This document shows positions 42,665 to 51,156 of a DNA stretch of 64,000 nucleotides, piece after piece (the first letter of the stretch is position 1; the number at the start of each line of letters is the position of its first letter). The position numbers and the translations under genes are program-made. This stretch comes from JBBDNV01 sp040877415 (lineage in GTDB: Bacteria; Planctomycetota; Planctomycetia; Pirellulales; PALSA-1355): contig JBBDNV010000150.1 of NCBI GenBank assembly GCA_040877415.1, positions 4,080-68,079 on the forward strand. The letters are read 5' to 3'. The notes under the pieces are model-generated. The model was not told the DNA's origin. It was given only the letters and a program-made list of their open reading frames with translations, and searched no databases.

Positions 42665-43873
42665 ATGAATACGAAAATCATTCTTTGTCTCTCTTTCGCG
42701 GCGTCTCTTATGTGCTCTCAAGCACATGCCGCGATCATGACCGTCGCCTCGGTAGATCCTCTCCTGGCTGCGCCGATCTTGTACGACAGCGGCGGGCCGA
42801 TTCCTGCCGGAGGGTTTGCGACGCCAACGCTCAATTTTGTGACAAACGGCGGTTTGTCCATTGGCGGCCTCGAGGTCTTAGGACCCGGATCGGTCTACAC
42901 GCTCTCCAGCGATGGCGGTACCGGGGCCGATTCAACCGTCCTCCAATTGAATGAATCGGCGGGTCCGGGGACGAATCTGTTTGTGGGACTCCCCGCGGCA
43001 TTGTCCCTCAATGCCCGAGGATATGATCTCACGAGTAACCCGGCGAGCGGTCTCTTAGGCGTTGCCGCGACCGGCGTCGCGCCCGGCGGAGGTCCGGGAA
43101 GCGGCCTTCCGGCGATCTATGAGCTCGATCCTTTGGGGTTTGCCCCGCCCGCGGTCTACGCTGGGCTCTCCGCCAAACCAACCACCTCGGGCCTGACGTA
43201 CGGAGCAGGCGGCATGACGGCCGCACTTTCCACCGACGGGGTTGCCGGGGCCTTCACGGCACCACCGCTGCCAGCCGGCATTTACCCGGTGCCAGCCGGC
43301 GGTCCGGAGCTACCGGGGATCTTATCTTCGGTCGCGCCTCCGGGCGGCGTCGGCGTTCCGGGCGATGATCACGTTGTCACGCTCGATGGCAGGACCATCT
43401 TTCTCGGCGATGGCTCGCACGAGATGTTCGACGTCTCGGGAGGCGCGGGCGCGGTGGCGCTGTTGATCGATCTGGACGCGGTTCCCGGCCTGCTCCCGTT
43501 TCTGGCGATCGGTGGCGTTCGCGGCGCGGTTAGCCCCGTCGATGGGAATATCTTCACCGGGTGGGGTTTGCCGGCGGGTATGCAGAGTCTCATCCGGGTT
43601 GACCAGTTCGGGGCGGGCGCGTCGCCGGCGATTATCGGGCTGGACAACGTCCGCGATGTCGACTTTGGCCCCTCGACGTTTGCGCCCGGCGGCCCATTGG
43701 CCAGCGGCTTCAGCCTGTATATCACTGAAGTGGACTTTACGACCGGCCCCACTCCGTTTTCGAACATTTGGGAGGTCGGCATCCTTGTTCCGGAACCCTC
43801 GAGTGTCGTGTTGGCCGTGCTGGGCCTGCTAACGCTCGCGGCGGTTGCGTACCGCCGGAAGTTTGCAGCCTGA
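42665..43873 (+). CDS. PEP-CTERM sorted secreted protein 1 (402 aa)
   Basis: A signal peptide (MNTKIILCLSFAASLMCSQA) and a C-terminal sorting tail VPEPSSVVLAVLGLLTLAAV followed by AYRRKFAA define a PEP-CTERM protein. Such proteins are exported and processed by an exosortase. The mature part is Gly/Pro/Ala-rich and low in charge, with NGGLSIGGLEVLGPGSVYTL and NIFTGWGLPAGMQSLIRVDQ. No enzyme domain is seen. GAGAGGAAG lies four bases before the ATG. It is the first of three such genes in a row, downstream of the glycosyltransferase operon on the opposite strand. Confidence 0.9.
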   Translation: MNTKIILCLSFAASLMCSQAHAAIMTVASVDPLLAAPILYDSGGPIPAGGFATPTLNFVTNGGLSIGGLEVLGPGSVYTLSSDGGTGADSTVLQLNESAGPGTNLFVGLPAALSLNARGYDLTSNPASGLLGVAATGVAPGGGPGSGLPAIYELDPLGFAPPAVYAGLSAKPTTSGLTYGAGGMTAALSTDGVAGAFTAPPLPAGIYPVPAGGPELPGILSSVAPPGGVGVPGDDHVVTLDGRTIFLGDGSHEMFDVSGGAGAVALLIDLDAVPGLLPFLAIGGVRGAVSPVDGNIFTGWGLPAGMQSLIRVDQFGAGASPAIIGLDNVRDVDFGPSTFAPGGPLASGFSLYITEVDFTTGPTPFSNIWEVGILVPEPSSVVLAVLGLLTLAAVAYRRKFAA

Positions 43874-44196
43874 CGGGCAACGACGAGTTGACTGTCCGAG
43901 AGCCCCGCCCGCGGAAGCAGGCGGGGACTCTCCTGTTGCGTGCGTGCGGGAAGAAAACGTTTCGTTGTCGCCATGCCGAAGCCAGACTCGAGCGTCTGCC
44001 GCCGGCGTGAATTTCAATCTGACAAGCAATCGATCTGCGATAACTCTTTCGAGGCGATGGAGGCCCGCTAATGCCCAGCTTTCGTGCAGCCGTCGGACCG
44101 GTCTTGCGCGATGCTGCCCGATCGGTCTGACCGATCGGCTTCAAGCGTCATTAGCCGACGATTCTCCTCCCATACTCCAACCAAGGATTATCGCTC
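43874..44196. other. intergenic region between PEP-CTERM genes 1 and 2
   Basis: These 323 bases contain a strong hairpin near the start (43898-43932) and no gene. The second half should carry the promoter of PEP-CTERM gene 2, but no clear box pair was found. Confidence 0.4.
43898..43932 (+). terminator. hairpin after PEP-CTERM gene 1
   Basis: GAGAG-CCCCGCC pairs with GGCGGGG-A-CTCTC around a ten-base loop, with one bulge. It begins 25 bases after the stop codon. No T run follows, so it may be an attenuating or mRNA-stabilising hairpin rather than a classic terminator. Confidence 0.5.
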
Positions 44197-45081
44197 ATGA
44201 GCACCGATACCTTTCGAGCGCTTGCCATTCGCCGTTCCAAGCCGCGCCGGTCGATTTCCATCCCAAAATCGCTGGGAATAGGCGCCCTCGTCGTCGTGAG
44301 CACCTTCTCGATGGCATCCGTGTGCGGCGCCGCCGTGTTGCTTACCGGTGCGCCCTATTCTCAAGACTTCGACTCTTTGCCCAACAGCGGCACGAGCCCG
44401 GCCTGGACCAACGACTCGACGTTGCCGGGGTGGTCTCTGTTCCGACAGCCCGTTCCAGGTACCGCCGTTCCGACGATCGAAGTGGGCACCGGCAGTAACA
44501 ACACCGGATCGTTCTACAGCTTCGGCAGCGCCGGCAGCGGCGAGCGCGCCCTGGGCGGCGTGGGCTCGGGCAGCGCCTATTTCGGCAGCCCGGCGACTGC
44601 TACCGTGGCCGGATGGGTTGCCGCGGCGTTTACGAATGACACCGGGCTGGCGATCGACTCGTTCACCGTCTCGTACGACGGCGAGCAGTGGCGAAACGGC
44701 GGCAATACGAGCGCGCAAACGACGGTGCTCGAATACGGTTTCGGCAGTTCGTTCGGGGCGGTCTCGACCTGGAACACGCCCGGCGGTAGTTTCGACTTCA
44801 TGTCGCCGACCGTTGGTGCAACGGCGGGGGCCCTCGACGGCAACGCGGCCGCCAACCGCGCCACGGGTTTAGGTGGCACCATTTCCAGCCTGGCATGGAT
44901 CGACGGCGATACCTTGTGGCTCCGCTGGATCGAAAACAACGACACCGGCAACGACCACGGCCTGGCCATCGACAATTTTGACCTGACAACGACCCAGGTT
45001 CCCGAGCCCAGCACGCTGGTGCTGATGCTGCTCGGCGCTCTTGGCGGCGTTGCGGCCGCTCGGCCGTTTAGGTGTCGTTAA
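44197..45081 (+). CDS. PEP-CTERM sorted secreted protein 2 (294 aa)
   Basis: The N-terminus has a long basic head followed by a hydrophobic export segment IGALVVVSTFSMASVCGAAV. The tail VPEPSTLVLMLLGALGGVAA with a final Arg-rich end is the PEP-CTERM sorting signal. The mature part starts LLTGAPYSQDFDSLPNSGTS and includes FTVSYDGEQWRNGGNTSAQT and a final NDHGLAIDNFDLTTTQ, a beta-sandwich pattern common to these surface proteins. No catalytic residues are evident. Confidence 0.9.
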   Translation: MSTDTFRALAIRRSKPRRSISIPKSLGIGALVVVSTFSMASVCGAAVLLTGAPYSQDFDSLPNSGTSPAWTNDSTLPGWSLFRQPVPGTAVPTIEVGTGSNNTGSFYSFGSAGSGERALGGVGSGSAYFGSPATATVAGWVAAAFTNDTGLAIDSFTVSYDGEQWRNGGNTSAQTTVLEYGFGSSFGAVSTWNTPGGSFDFMSPTVGATAGALDGNAAANRATGLGGTISSLAWIDGDTLWLRWIENNDTGNDHGLAIDNFDLTTTQVPEPSTLVLMLLGALGGVAAARPFRCR

Positions 45082-45222
45082 CGTTCACAAATGGCTGGTG
45101 CAACTCGCATCGCCGCAAGCTGCGGTTGCACGAGAGATCCGTTCTCAAACAAAGCCTGGGGCACCTTTTTTGGTTGGTTGAGTCCCGTTGATTCGATCCT
45201 CAATTTCTAACCGTGGAGGCTA

Positions 45223-46023
45223 ATGATGAGATCCTTTTCTTGTTTTGGCATGCTGCTGGTCATCGTGGGTGTGGCACCGGTTCTCGCGGGTCCCACTGGT
45301 TATTCCGTAAGGTCGAATGCCGACCAGCACCTGTACTCGATTGACTTGGGCACCGGGGTCGCGACGGATCTGGGGTTGCTCAATTTTTCAGACGCCGAAG
45401 GGTTGGCCTTCGCTGGCAGTCGACTGTACGCGATTGGCGGCTTCGTGGCTGAGTTTTGGAACATAACTTCGCCGCCGGGTGTGCTGGTTGGCGCGACCGG
45501 CGCTAGAAACGGTATCGACGCCGGGCTCGACTTCGACGAGACACAAAACAAGATGTACAACCTTAACAGCGATGCAGGTAGTTCAAGTCTGTATGAGATC
45601 AACATCGCAAATGGCGCGGCAAATTTGGTCGGCTCCGATACGATCTTTGGCGACGGGCTCGCCATTGACTCTAACGGACGTGCTTTTTCCGCCGACTGGA
45701 TATTCACCGATTCCCTGTACGCCGTGAATCTCGCCAATGGCGACTTGACTGTTGTTGGCGGTCTTGGCCTGGGCGACGTCTTCCTGCAGAGCGGCCTCGC
45801 ATTTGATCCCTCTGATGTACTCTATGCCCTGACAAGCAGCGGCGGGATTTACACGCTCAACACGGGTACAGGGCAGGCCGCGTTTCAGGCGCAAGTTACC
45901 TTAGCTGGAAATGCCATCGACGATTTCGAGGGACTTGCCATCATCCCCGAACCCTCCACCCTCGCGCTGGCCGCTCTCGGCCTCGTTTTGCTCGCCGTCT
46001 ACGGCCGGCGGCGGAAACGCTAA
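45223..46023 (+). CDS. PEP-CTERM sorted secreted protein 3 (DUF4394-like beta-propeller)
   Basis: A signal peptide (MMRSFSCFGMLLVIVGVAPV) is followed by repeats of the form SADQHLYSIDLGTGVATDLG-like blades, e.g. NADQHLYSIDLGTG, SSLYEINIANGAANLVGS, DSLYAVNLANGDLTVVGG and GIYTLNTGTGQ. These indicate a small beta-propeller. The tail IPEPSTLALAALGLVLLAVY with GRRRKR is the sorting signal. GGAGG stands three bases before the first ATG and six before the second, so the real start may be the second Met. The function is structural or unknown. Confidence 0.9.
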   Translation: MMRSFSCFGMLLVIVGVAPVLAGPTGYSVRSNADQHLYSIDLGTGVATDLGLLNFSDAEGLAFAGSRLYAIGGFVAEFWNITSPPGVLVGATGARNGIDAGLDFDETQNKMYNLNSDAGSSSLYEINIANGAANLVGSDTIFGDGLAIDSNGRAFSADWIFTDSLYAVNLANGDLTVVGGLGLGDVFLQSGLAFDPSDVLYALTSSGGIYTLNTGTGQAAFQAQVTLAGNAIDDFEGLAIIPEPSTLALAALGLVLLAVYGRRRKR

Positions 46024-46218
46024 GGCCCCCGGAAAAACGGCCGAAGCGCGGCGGCGCCCGCAACGTTGAGTCATCTATCGCGCGCAGCGCGCGGAAGTGC
46101 GACGCGCGCCAACGCCGTTCCCGCCGGCGTTTGCCGATCTTGCCGGCGGGCTGGCACGTGGTAGACTTCTTGATGCACCTCGCGAACAGGTGTGTCGCGG
46201 CGCGCCCGTTCGGCGTTT

Positions 46219-46292
46219 GGCGGCGTAGCTCAGTTGGTTAGAGCAGCGGCTTCATAAGCCGCGTGTCGCCGGTTCGAGTCCGGCCGCCGCTA
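46219..46292 (+). tRNA. tRNA-Met (CAT), elongator type
   Basis: This 74-base cloverleaf has an acceptor GGCGGCG paired with CGCCGCT (first pair G-U), the D arm GCTC/GAGC, the anticodon stem GCGGC/GCCGC with loop TTCATAA (CAT at 46253-46255), and the T arm GCCGG-TTCGAGT-CCGGC. The anticodon stem lacks the three G-C pairs of initiator tRNA. tRNA-Ile with a lysidine-modified CAT is the alternative. CCA is not encoded. About 200 bases on either side have no gene. Confidence 0.95.
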
Positions 46293-46491
46293 TTCTTTTC
46301 GCACTCGGCCGCGCCGGCCCGGCGGCGTTTGGCACGACGAGCACATCACCGATCCCGCCTCGGGAATCATCGCATCGCCGCAAACCTAAAGCGTAACGTC
46401 TAGCTGGCCGTTTAAAAATGGGACTGGCTCCGAGCCGTTTACGGTATGTCCCGAGAATAAAAGGTGATCGCGAGGTGCCTGTCCCAATTTT

Positions 46492-48228
46492 TCAACACGC
46501 TGCCAGCCCGGCCCGCGGCTTAGCCGTCGACGGAAGCACGAAGCTGTCGGAGAGAGGCGTATTCACGAAATCCAACGAATCCGACGGTCTGCCGGCAGTG
46601 GCTCGCGAGACACTGGCCGCCAAGCTTGGCAGCAGGTTATGCACGTTGGACAGCGCACTGGCGAGCGGATCCGGTCCGGCATTCGGGTGGAAGTCGGTCG
46701 TGGCCAACGCCTGATCGATCGACTCTAGCGCCGGCTCGACCAGGTTGCGGCCACTCGGCCCAAGCGAATGCAACAAGTGCCCAATGCGGTGCAACACCTG
46801 GAACGTCAAGTTGTGCCTGGCGAAATGCGTGAATACGTAGTCGGCCATTCGCGTGCCCTGGATCATCCCCAGGTCGACGTCAAATTGCCAATGGACTCCC
46901 AGATACACGCGGCTGTTGGCGTTTTCCCGGGCGGCCTGGCTCAGGGTCGAGAACGATCGGGGTGCCAACGGCCGCACGCTGCCGCCAGCGTCGAGCGTGA
47001 CGCCGTTCAATTCGTCGGAGGTGAACGTAAAGGCGATATTGTCCGTGCCGTAGAAATTCCGAATCGTGCGGAAAACCGACGCGCCAAAGCCCGCGTGGCC
47101 CGACGTGTAGGCCGGAAAAGCGGGCGTAAAATTCGTGCCGCTGCCGTTGGAGGCCGGCGATCCCAGCGGCGTCCAATCTGGATCGCCGATCGTGTTGGGG
47201 TTGCCGTCGCCCAGGCCGCTGGGCCCCGTGCCGGGGTCCGATTCGCGGATGCCGGTGATCGGCCGCCAGAAATTCTCCTCGTACTTGGTGGTCCACAACA
47301 CCACCCCCACGTCGTGCATCGCCACGTTGACGAGGGCGAACAGCCGGGCGTTTTCCACTTCGGTGTTGTGTTGCTGCTCGGCGATGACGCGCGCCATCTG
47401 GTTATAAAGCCGCGGCGGGGTGCCGATGTCGGCCGTGCCGTCGTAGGCCCAGTAGATGCCGATCTCGGTCTGTTCGGCGGTCCGCGTCGTGGGGCTGTTT
47501 ATCCCGTCGGCGCCCAGCGTCTTTACCTGGTTGAAATTGTCGGTGTAGGCCTGGCTGGTTAACGCCGGCGGCGGCGGAGCCGGAAACTGCGTGCCGCTTC
47601 GAATCACAAATCCGTCCACCAAATTCCAGTCCGGGCCAATAACCATCTGATCGGGGTGCAACGGATCGGGACGGTAGTCGCCAGGCTGCGTGCCAGGCGT
47701 GTAGTCCATCGGCCCGTCGGCCCCATCGTTGGCCCGGGCGGCCAGGACGACTCGCGCCACGAAGCTGCCCAACTGGACGCCCAAGTTGCCGGACCGCGCG
47801 GGAATGCCCAAAAGCGACGTCGCGAGCGCCGCGTCGAACATCGACCTTTGCTGCGGGAACAATGCCGCCAACGTGTCGTGGGCGGCTTGTGACACGGCCG
47901 CATCAAGGGACGTGCCAGCCACCGCGGGAAACCGGAACACAAGGGGCATGTACTCGCCGTCAATCGCCATCACCGCGTCGTGCATCGCCACGTGCACGAT
48001 CGCCAAGGCCCGCGCGCTGCGCCCGGGACCGCCCTGGTCCGGGTGCCCTCCCACGTCGTAGTCGTTTTTGATCGCGTCGAGGGAAACCGCGTTCCAATCG
48101 AGCACGGCGTCGGCCGACAGCATGCGGCGGTCCTCCAACGGCTCGACGTGCAGCCGCAAGGGGCGACCTGGTTGCCTGCGTGGCCGATGGGCTTCCCATC
48201 GTTTGCGCGAATTCGTTTGACTCAGCAT
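46492..48228 (-). CDS. vanadium haloperoxidase/PAP2-like secreted protein
   Basis: This 578-residue protein begins with the planctomycete export motif LHVEPLEDRRMLSADAV near residue 28. The body is a helical vanadium-dependent haloperoxidase-like domain: ALAIVHVAMHDAVMAIDGEY, VNVAMHDVGVVLWTTKYEEN with FWRPITGIRESD, the phosphate/vanadate motif PAYTSGHAGFGASVFRTIRN, and NSRVYLGVHWQFDVDLGMIQ. The Arg/His/Ser residues of both vanadate motifs are there. It may be a phosphatase-like enzyme or a haloperoxidase. A promoter candidate lies about 80 bases upstream. The last 80 residues are a low-complexity tail. Confidence 0.9.
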   Translation of the reverse strand: MLSQTNSRKRWEAHRPRRQPGRPLRLHVEPLEDRRMLSADAVLDWNAVSLDAIKNDYDVGGHPDQGGPGRSARALAIVHVAMHDAVMAIDGEYMPLVFRFPAVAGTSLDAAVSQAAHDTLAALFPQQRSMFDAALATSLLGIPARSGNLGVQLGSFVARVVLAARANDGADGPMDYTPGTQPGDYRPDPLHPDQMVIGPDWNLVDGFVIRSGTQFPAPPPPALTSQAYTDNFNQVKTLGADGINSPTTRTAEQTEIGIYWAYDGTADIGTPPRLYNQMARVIAEQQHNTEVENARLFALVNVAMHDVGVVLWTTKYEENFWRPITGIRESDPGTGPSGLGDGNPNTIGDPDWTPLGSPASNGSGTNFTPAFPAYTSGHAGFGASVFRTIRNFYGTDNIAFTFTSDELNGVTLDAGGSVRPLAPRSFSTLSQAARENANSRVYLGVHWQFDVDLGMIQGTRMADYVFTHFARHNLTFQVLHRIGHLLHSLGPSGRNLVEPALESIDQALATTDFHPNAGPDPLASALSNVHNLLPSLAASVSRATAGRPSDSLDFVNTPLSDSFVLPSTAKPRAGLAAC

Positions 48229-48309
48229 GGCGGAGCCTAAATCCGGACCTAACGGAAATCGCCTATTCTTTTCAAAACACTTAATTAACCCAATTTATGA
48301 ATGTCAAGT

Positions 48310-48338
48310 ATAGTAATCACTCGACGAACGCTGTTCAA
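48310..48338 (-). promoter_or_regulatory. candidate sigma-70 promoter of the haloperoxidase gene
   Basis: On the minus strand TTGAAC (-35) and TACTAT (-10) are separated by 17 bases in an AT-rich patch, with the start codon about 80 bases further. Each box matches the consensus at four of six positions. A TTGACA at 48302-48307 is a competing -35 without a good -10. Confidence 0.4.
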
Positions 48339-48490
48339 CTACATTCACGGAACTGATAGTGAATTATTTCTTAGCCGGCCAGGTCAAAAGGCGATCGAAG
48401 CCGATTTGCCGCCGAAAAGCCGAAAACGTACGGACAGGTCGCCCCGCGTGTAGATACATCACGCGCGAGATTCTGTGCGTGCGTCGGTCG

Positions 48491-49825
48491 TTAGCGGTAA
48501 TTGACCATCACATCGGCCATCGTTTCCGGCGCGATCGCGCCCTCGTCCACCAGATTCTGGAGCGAGGTTTGCATCGCGACCATGCCGAATTTCCGGCCCG
48601 TCGTGATGACGTTCCGCAGAAAGAACGTGCCCCGGTTGCGAATGATGTGCTTGGTGGCCTGGTTGACGACCAGGATTTCGGCGGCGACCCGTTTTCCGCC
48701 GTCGCGGGCCGGCACGAGCTCCTGGTGGATGATTCCCACCAGCGTGTCGGCCAGCACGTAGCGAATGTGCCCTTCGTCTTCGGTGGGCACGAAGCTCAAC
48801 AGCCGCTCGATGATCTTGTCGATTGACATGATGTGCAAAGTCGACAGCACGAGGCAGCCGGTTTCGGCGGCGGTTAGCGCGATCTTGATCGTCTCGAAAT
48901 CGCGCATTTCGCCGATGGCGATGACGTCGGGATTCTGCCGCAGCGCGGCCCGCAGTCCGCTGTGAAAATCGTTCGTGTCGCGTCCGATCTGCCGCTGCCG
49001 CACCAGGCCTTTCTTGTTGGTGTGCAGGTATTCGATCGGATCTTCGATCGTGATGATGTGTCGCGACTGCGTGGAATTGATTTCGTCGATGATGGCGGTC
49101 ATGGTCGTGGTCTTGCCCTGGCTGGCGCTGCCGGTCAACAGCACGAGCCCCTTGGTCGCGGCGGCCAGGTCGCGCACGACGTCGGGCAGCTTCAATTCGG
49201 CCAGCGTTTTGGGCCGCTGGGCCAGAATGCGGATCACCGTGCCCACGTCGCCGTCGAAATAGGCCACGTTCACGCGGTACCGGCCGTAGTCGTCGATGGC
49301 CATGTAGTCGAAGTCCAGGTCCCGGCGGAACTGCGCGAGCTGGTGCTCGTTGAGCAACTCGAGCGAGAGCCTTTCGCTCTGTTTCGACGTCAGCGCCTTG
49401 GCGGTGGCCGGCACCAGCTTGCGGGCAATGCGAAACATCACCGGCGAGCCGGGCGCGACGTGGATGTCGCTCACCTTGTGCGCGCGGCCCTGACCGAGAA
49501 TCTCGTGAATCGACAGGTTGTCGATGGGCGTGGAAAGCAGCGGGATGGTCGGCACCGCGGTGGGGCGCTCCGGCGCCAGCGGTGAATCGGGCTCGATCTC
49601 CTCGATCGAGGGCGAATGTCTGGCCAGCTTGACGGCGCTGCGGCCGACGTTGATGTTCGGCGGCGCGACGGTCGGCGCGGCCTTCGGCACCGCCGCGACC
49701 GGCGCCGACGCCGGAATTGTCACCAGCCCGCGGCAATGCGCGCAATTGACCTGCTGCTGCTTCGGCGCCGCTTCGACGTCGAACGTGCCGGCGCAATGGG
49801 GACAGCGAAAACGGACAGGCGTCAT
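48491..49825 (-). CDS. PilT-like twitching ATPase with N-terminal zinc ribbon
   Basis: This 444-residue protein has a zinc ribbon (CPHC at 8-11, CAHC at 28-31), an Ala/Pro-rich linker to about 100, then a PilT/PilU secretion-ATPase domain. Walker A is GSASQGKT at 232-239, Walker B is DVIAIGEMRD at 300-309, and the Asp/His elements are EDPIEYLH near 261 and STLHIMSIDK near 328. PilT-type motors retract type IV pili at the inner membrane. The P-loop GSASQGKT departs from the usual GPTGSGKS but keeps GxxxxGKT. The ribbon at the front is unusual. Two membrane genes lie upstream on the same strand. The ATG starting MTPVRFRCPHC is preferred to longer frames. Confidence 0.88.
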   Translation of the reverse strand: MTPVRFRCPHCAGTFDVEAAPKQQQVNCAHCRGLVTIPASAPVAAVPKAAPTVAPPNINVGRSAVKLARHSPSIEEIEPDSPLAPERPTAVPTIPLLSTPIDNLSIHEILGQGRAHKVSDIHVAPGSPVMFRIARKLVPATAKALTSKQSERLSLELLNEHQLAQFRRDLDFDYMAIDDYGRYRVNVAYFDGDVGTVIRILAQRPKTLAELKLPDVVRDLAAATKGLVLLTGSASQGKTTTMTAIIDEINSTQSRHIITIEDPIEYLHTNKKGLVRQRQIGRDTNDFHSGLRAALRQNPDVIAIGEMRDFETIKIALTAAETGCLVLSTLHIMSIDKIIERLLSFVPTEDEGHIRYVLADTLVGIIHQELVPARDGGKRVAAEILVVNQATKHIIRNRGTFFLRNVITTGRKFGMVAMQTSLQNLVDEGAIAPETMADVMVNYR

Positions 49826-49968
49826 CGAGTGCTCCGCGTGAGGGGCCGCTTGCGCGCCACGAAACAAAGTTCGAGATCCGGCAATCGGGAGTGCCAAAGT
49901 CCAGTTTAGAGACCCCACCCGCGATCGGGCAAGTGTTGTCGCGCTTGCCCGTCCCGTTCGGGCCCTTT

Positions 49969-50406
49969 TCAATACGGCGGCGGATCGAGAACGTTGATCG
50001 TGAAACAATGCCTGCCGGCGGAATGGTTCCAAAACACGTCCCAATCCGAATCGCGCGGCCGCGCGAACGTCGCGCACAGCTCAATAGTCGTTTCGTTCGT
50101 GACGGTATAAGCGTACGGCTCGCCCGTTTCCGGGTCGCGCAAATGGACTCGTTCGTTGCGCGCCTTCGCGGCCGCCTCTGCGAGCGTCTTGGGGAGCGCT
50201 CCCTTGAGCGTTCCCTTCTCGTTCGGGTCCTCGACCATCCCCTGAATCTCGCGCGCGATAGTTCGCAGATCCGCCAGCCGTTGCTCGTCGAATCGCTCGA
50301 GCCGCCGCGTGGCCGGCGAGCCAACCAGTACAAACCCCCACGCGACGGCAAAAGCCACGACGATCGACGCGACGACGGCAAAGGCGGCATGGATGCGCGG
50401 AGTCAT
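49969..50406 (-). CDS. membrane-anchored hypothetical protein (145 aa)
   Basis: One N-terminal transmembrane helix (about 8-30, AAFAVVASIVVAFAVAWGFV) is followed by a soluble part with LRTIAREIQGMVEDPNEKGT and YAYTVTNETTIELCATFARP, and an end NHSAGRHCFTINVL. The length and the single N-terminal helix recall pilin-like or PulG-like proteins, but the type IV pilin cleavage motif is not present. The start overlaps the stop of the next gene upstream (ATGA). I cannot name a family. Confidence 0.6.
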   Translation of the reverse strand: MTPRIHAAFAVVASIVVAFAVAWGFVLVGSPATRRLERFDEQRLADLRTIAREIQGMVEDPNEKGTLKGALPKTLAEAAAKARNERVHLRDPETGEPYAYTVTNETTIELCATFARPRDSDWDVFWNHSAGRHCFTINVLDPPPY

Positions 50407-51038
50407 TTCCCGGCCTCCGCTTCCGAACGCAGCGTCAGGGCCAGGTAGATGAAAATCGCCCCGGTGATGACGAACAACACGCCAACCTTGAGCAGAAAGC
50501 GAACGGTCAGGTCCCCCTCGACGAGGTAAAACACGACGGTGATCACGTTGCCCATGATCGTCACGGCACCGACGAACAACGACAAAAACGACAGCCAGCG
50601 CCGCACGCCGCTTTGTGCCTTTTCGGGAGACGTGCGGATTTCACGCAACAGAAACCACCACACCAGCAAAAACAGCGGGTAGGAAACCACGAGCGTCGCC
50701 AGCGACGCCCGCATGCCCGACAGGGCCGCGTCGATGGTATAACTCGAAGCCCGCGTCACCGGATCGGGAAACGCGAACTCAATGTACGTAAAGAACAGAA
50801 AGATCAGGCTGATGGCCCAGGCATAAAGGGCCGTGAACGCCAGCAGGTGAAAGAAGGCGTCCCGGGCCGAGCCCATGCCCGCTCGCTGGGGAATCGGCAT
50901 CGCCAGCTCCCCCGCGGCGAAGGTTTCCGCGATTTCCTGTTCCTTCCAGCCGGCGGACCGCAAGAGCAGAAAAATGGTCGCGTGGTCCATCCCTTTCTGC
51001 CGCGCATGGTCGATAAAACGCGAAAGGCTCTCTGGCAT
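50403..51038 (-). CDS. DUF5671-like integral membrane protein (211 aa)
   Basis: An N-terminal helical head FIDHARQKGMDHATIFLLLR with KEQEIAETFAAGELAMP precedes about four transmembrane segments (about 62-90, 110-133, 148-172, 178-203). The segment SARDAFFHLLAFTALYAWAI with FLFFTYIEFAFPDP matches DUF5671 proteins. The function is unknown in the family. It overlaps the 145-aa gene by four bases, so the two are co-translated, and both precede the PilT-like gene. Confidence 0.7.
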   Translation of the reverse strand: MPESLSRFIDHARQKGMDHATIFLLLRSAGWKEQEIAETFAAGELAMPIPQRAGMGSARDAFFHLLAFTALYAWAISLIFLFFTYIEFAFPDPVTRASSYTIDAALSGMRASLATLVVSYPLFLLVWWFLLREIRTSPEKAQSGVRRWLSFLSLFVGAVTIMGNVITVVFYLVEGDLTVRFLLKVGVLFVITGAIFIYLALTLRSEAEAGK

Positions 51039-51156
51039 TGGGTCGGTCTCAAGCAGCCTTGAGGGTTAGCATAGGCTCACTGAGCACAGGTGCCGCCAGT
51101 ACAAGCGACGTCGGCTCGGGCACACAAACTGGTTGTCGACATTTCACCGCTTCAGC

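Noticed and set aside
42439..42954. A plus-strand frame of 171 codons overlapping the first PEP-CTERM gene
   Set aside because: It lacks a ribosome site and crosses the well-supported start of the PEP-CTERM gene in another frame.
48459..50390. A 643-codon minus-strand open frame covering the PilT-like gene
   Set aside because: It is the shifted frame of the PilT-like gene in high-GC DNA. Its residues are Arg/Gly-rich and match no family, while the PilT motifs are in the other frame.
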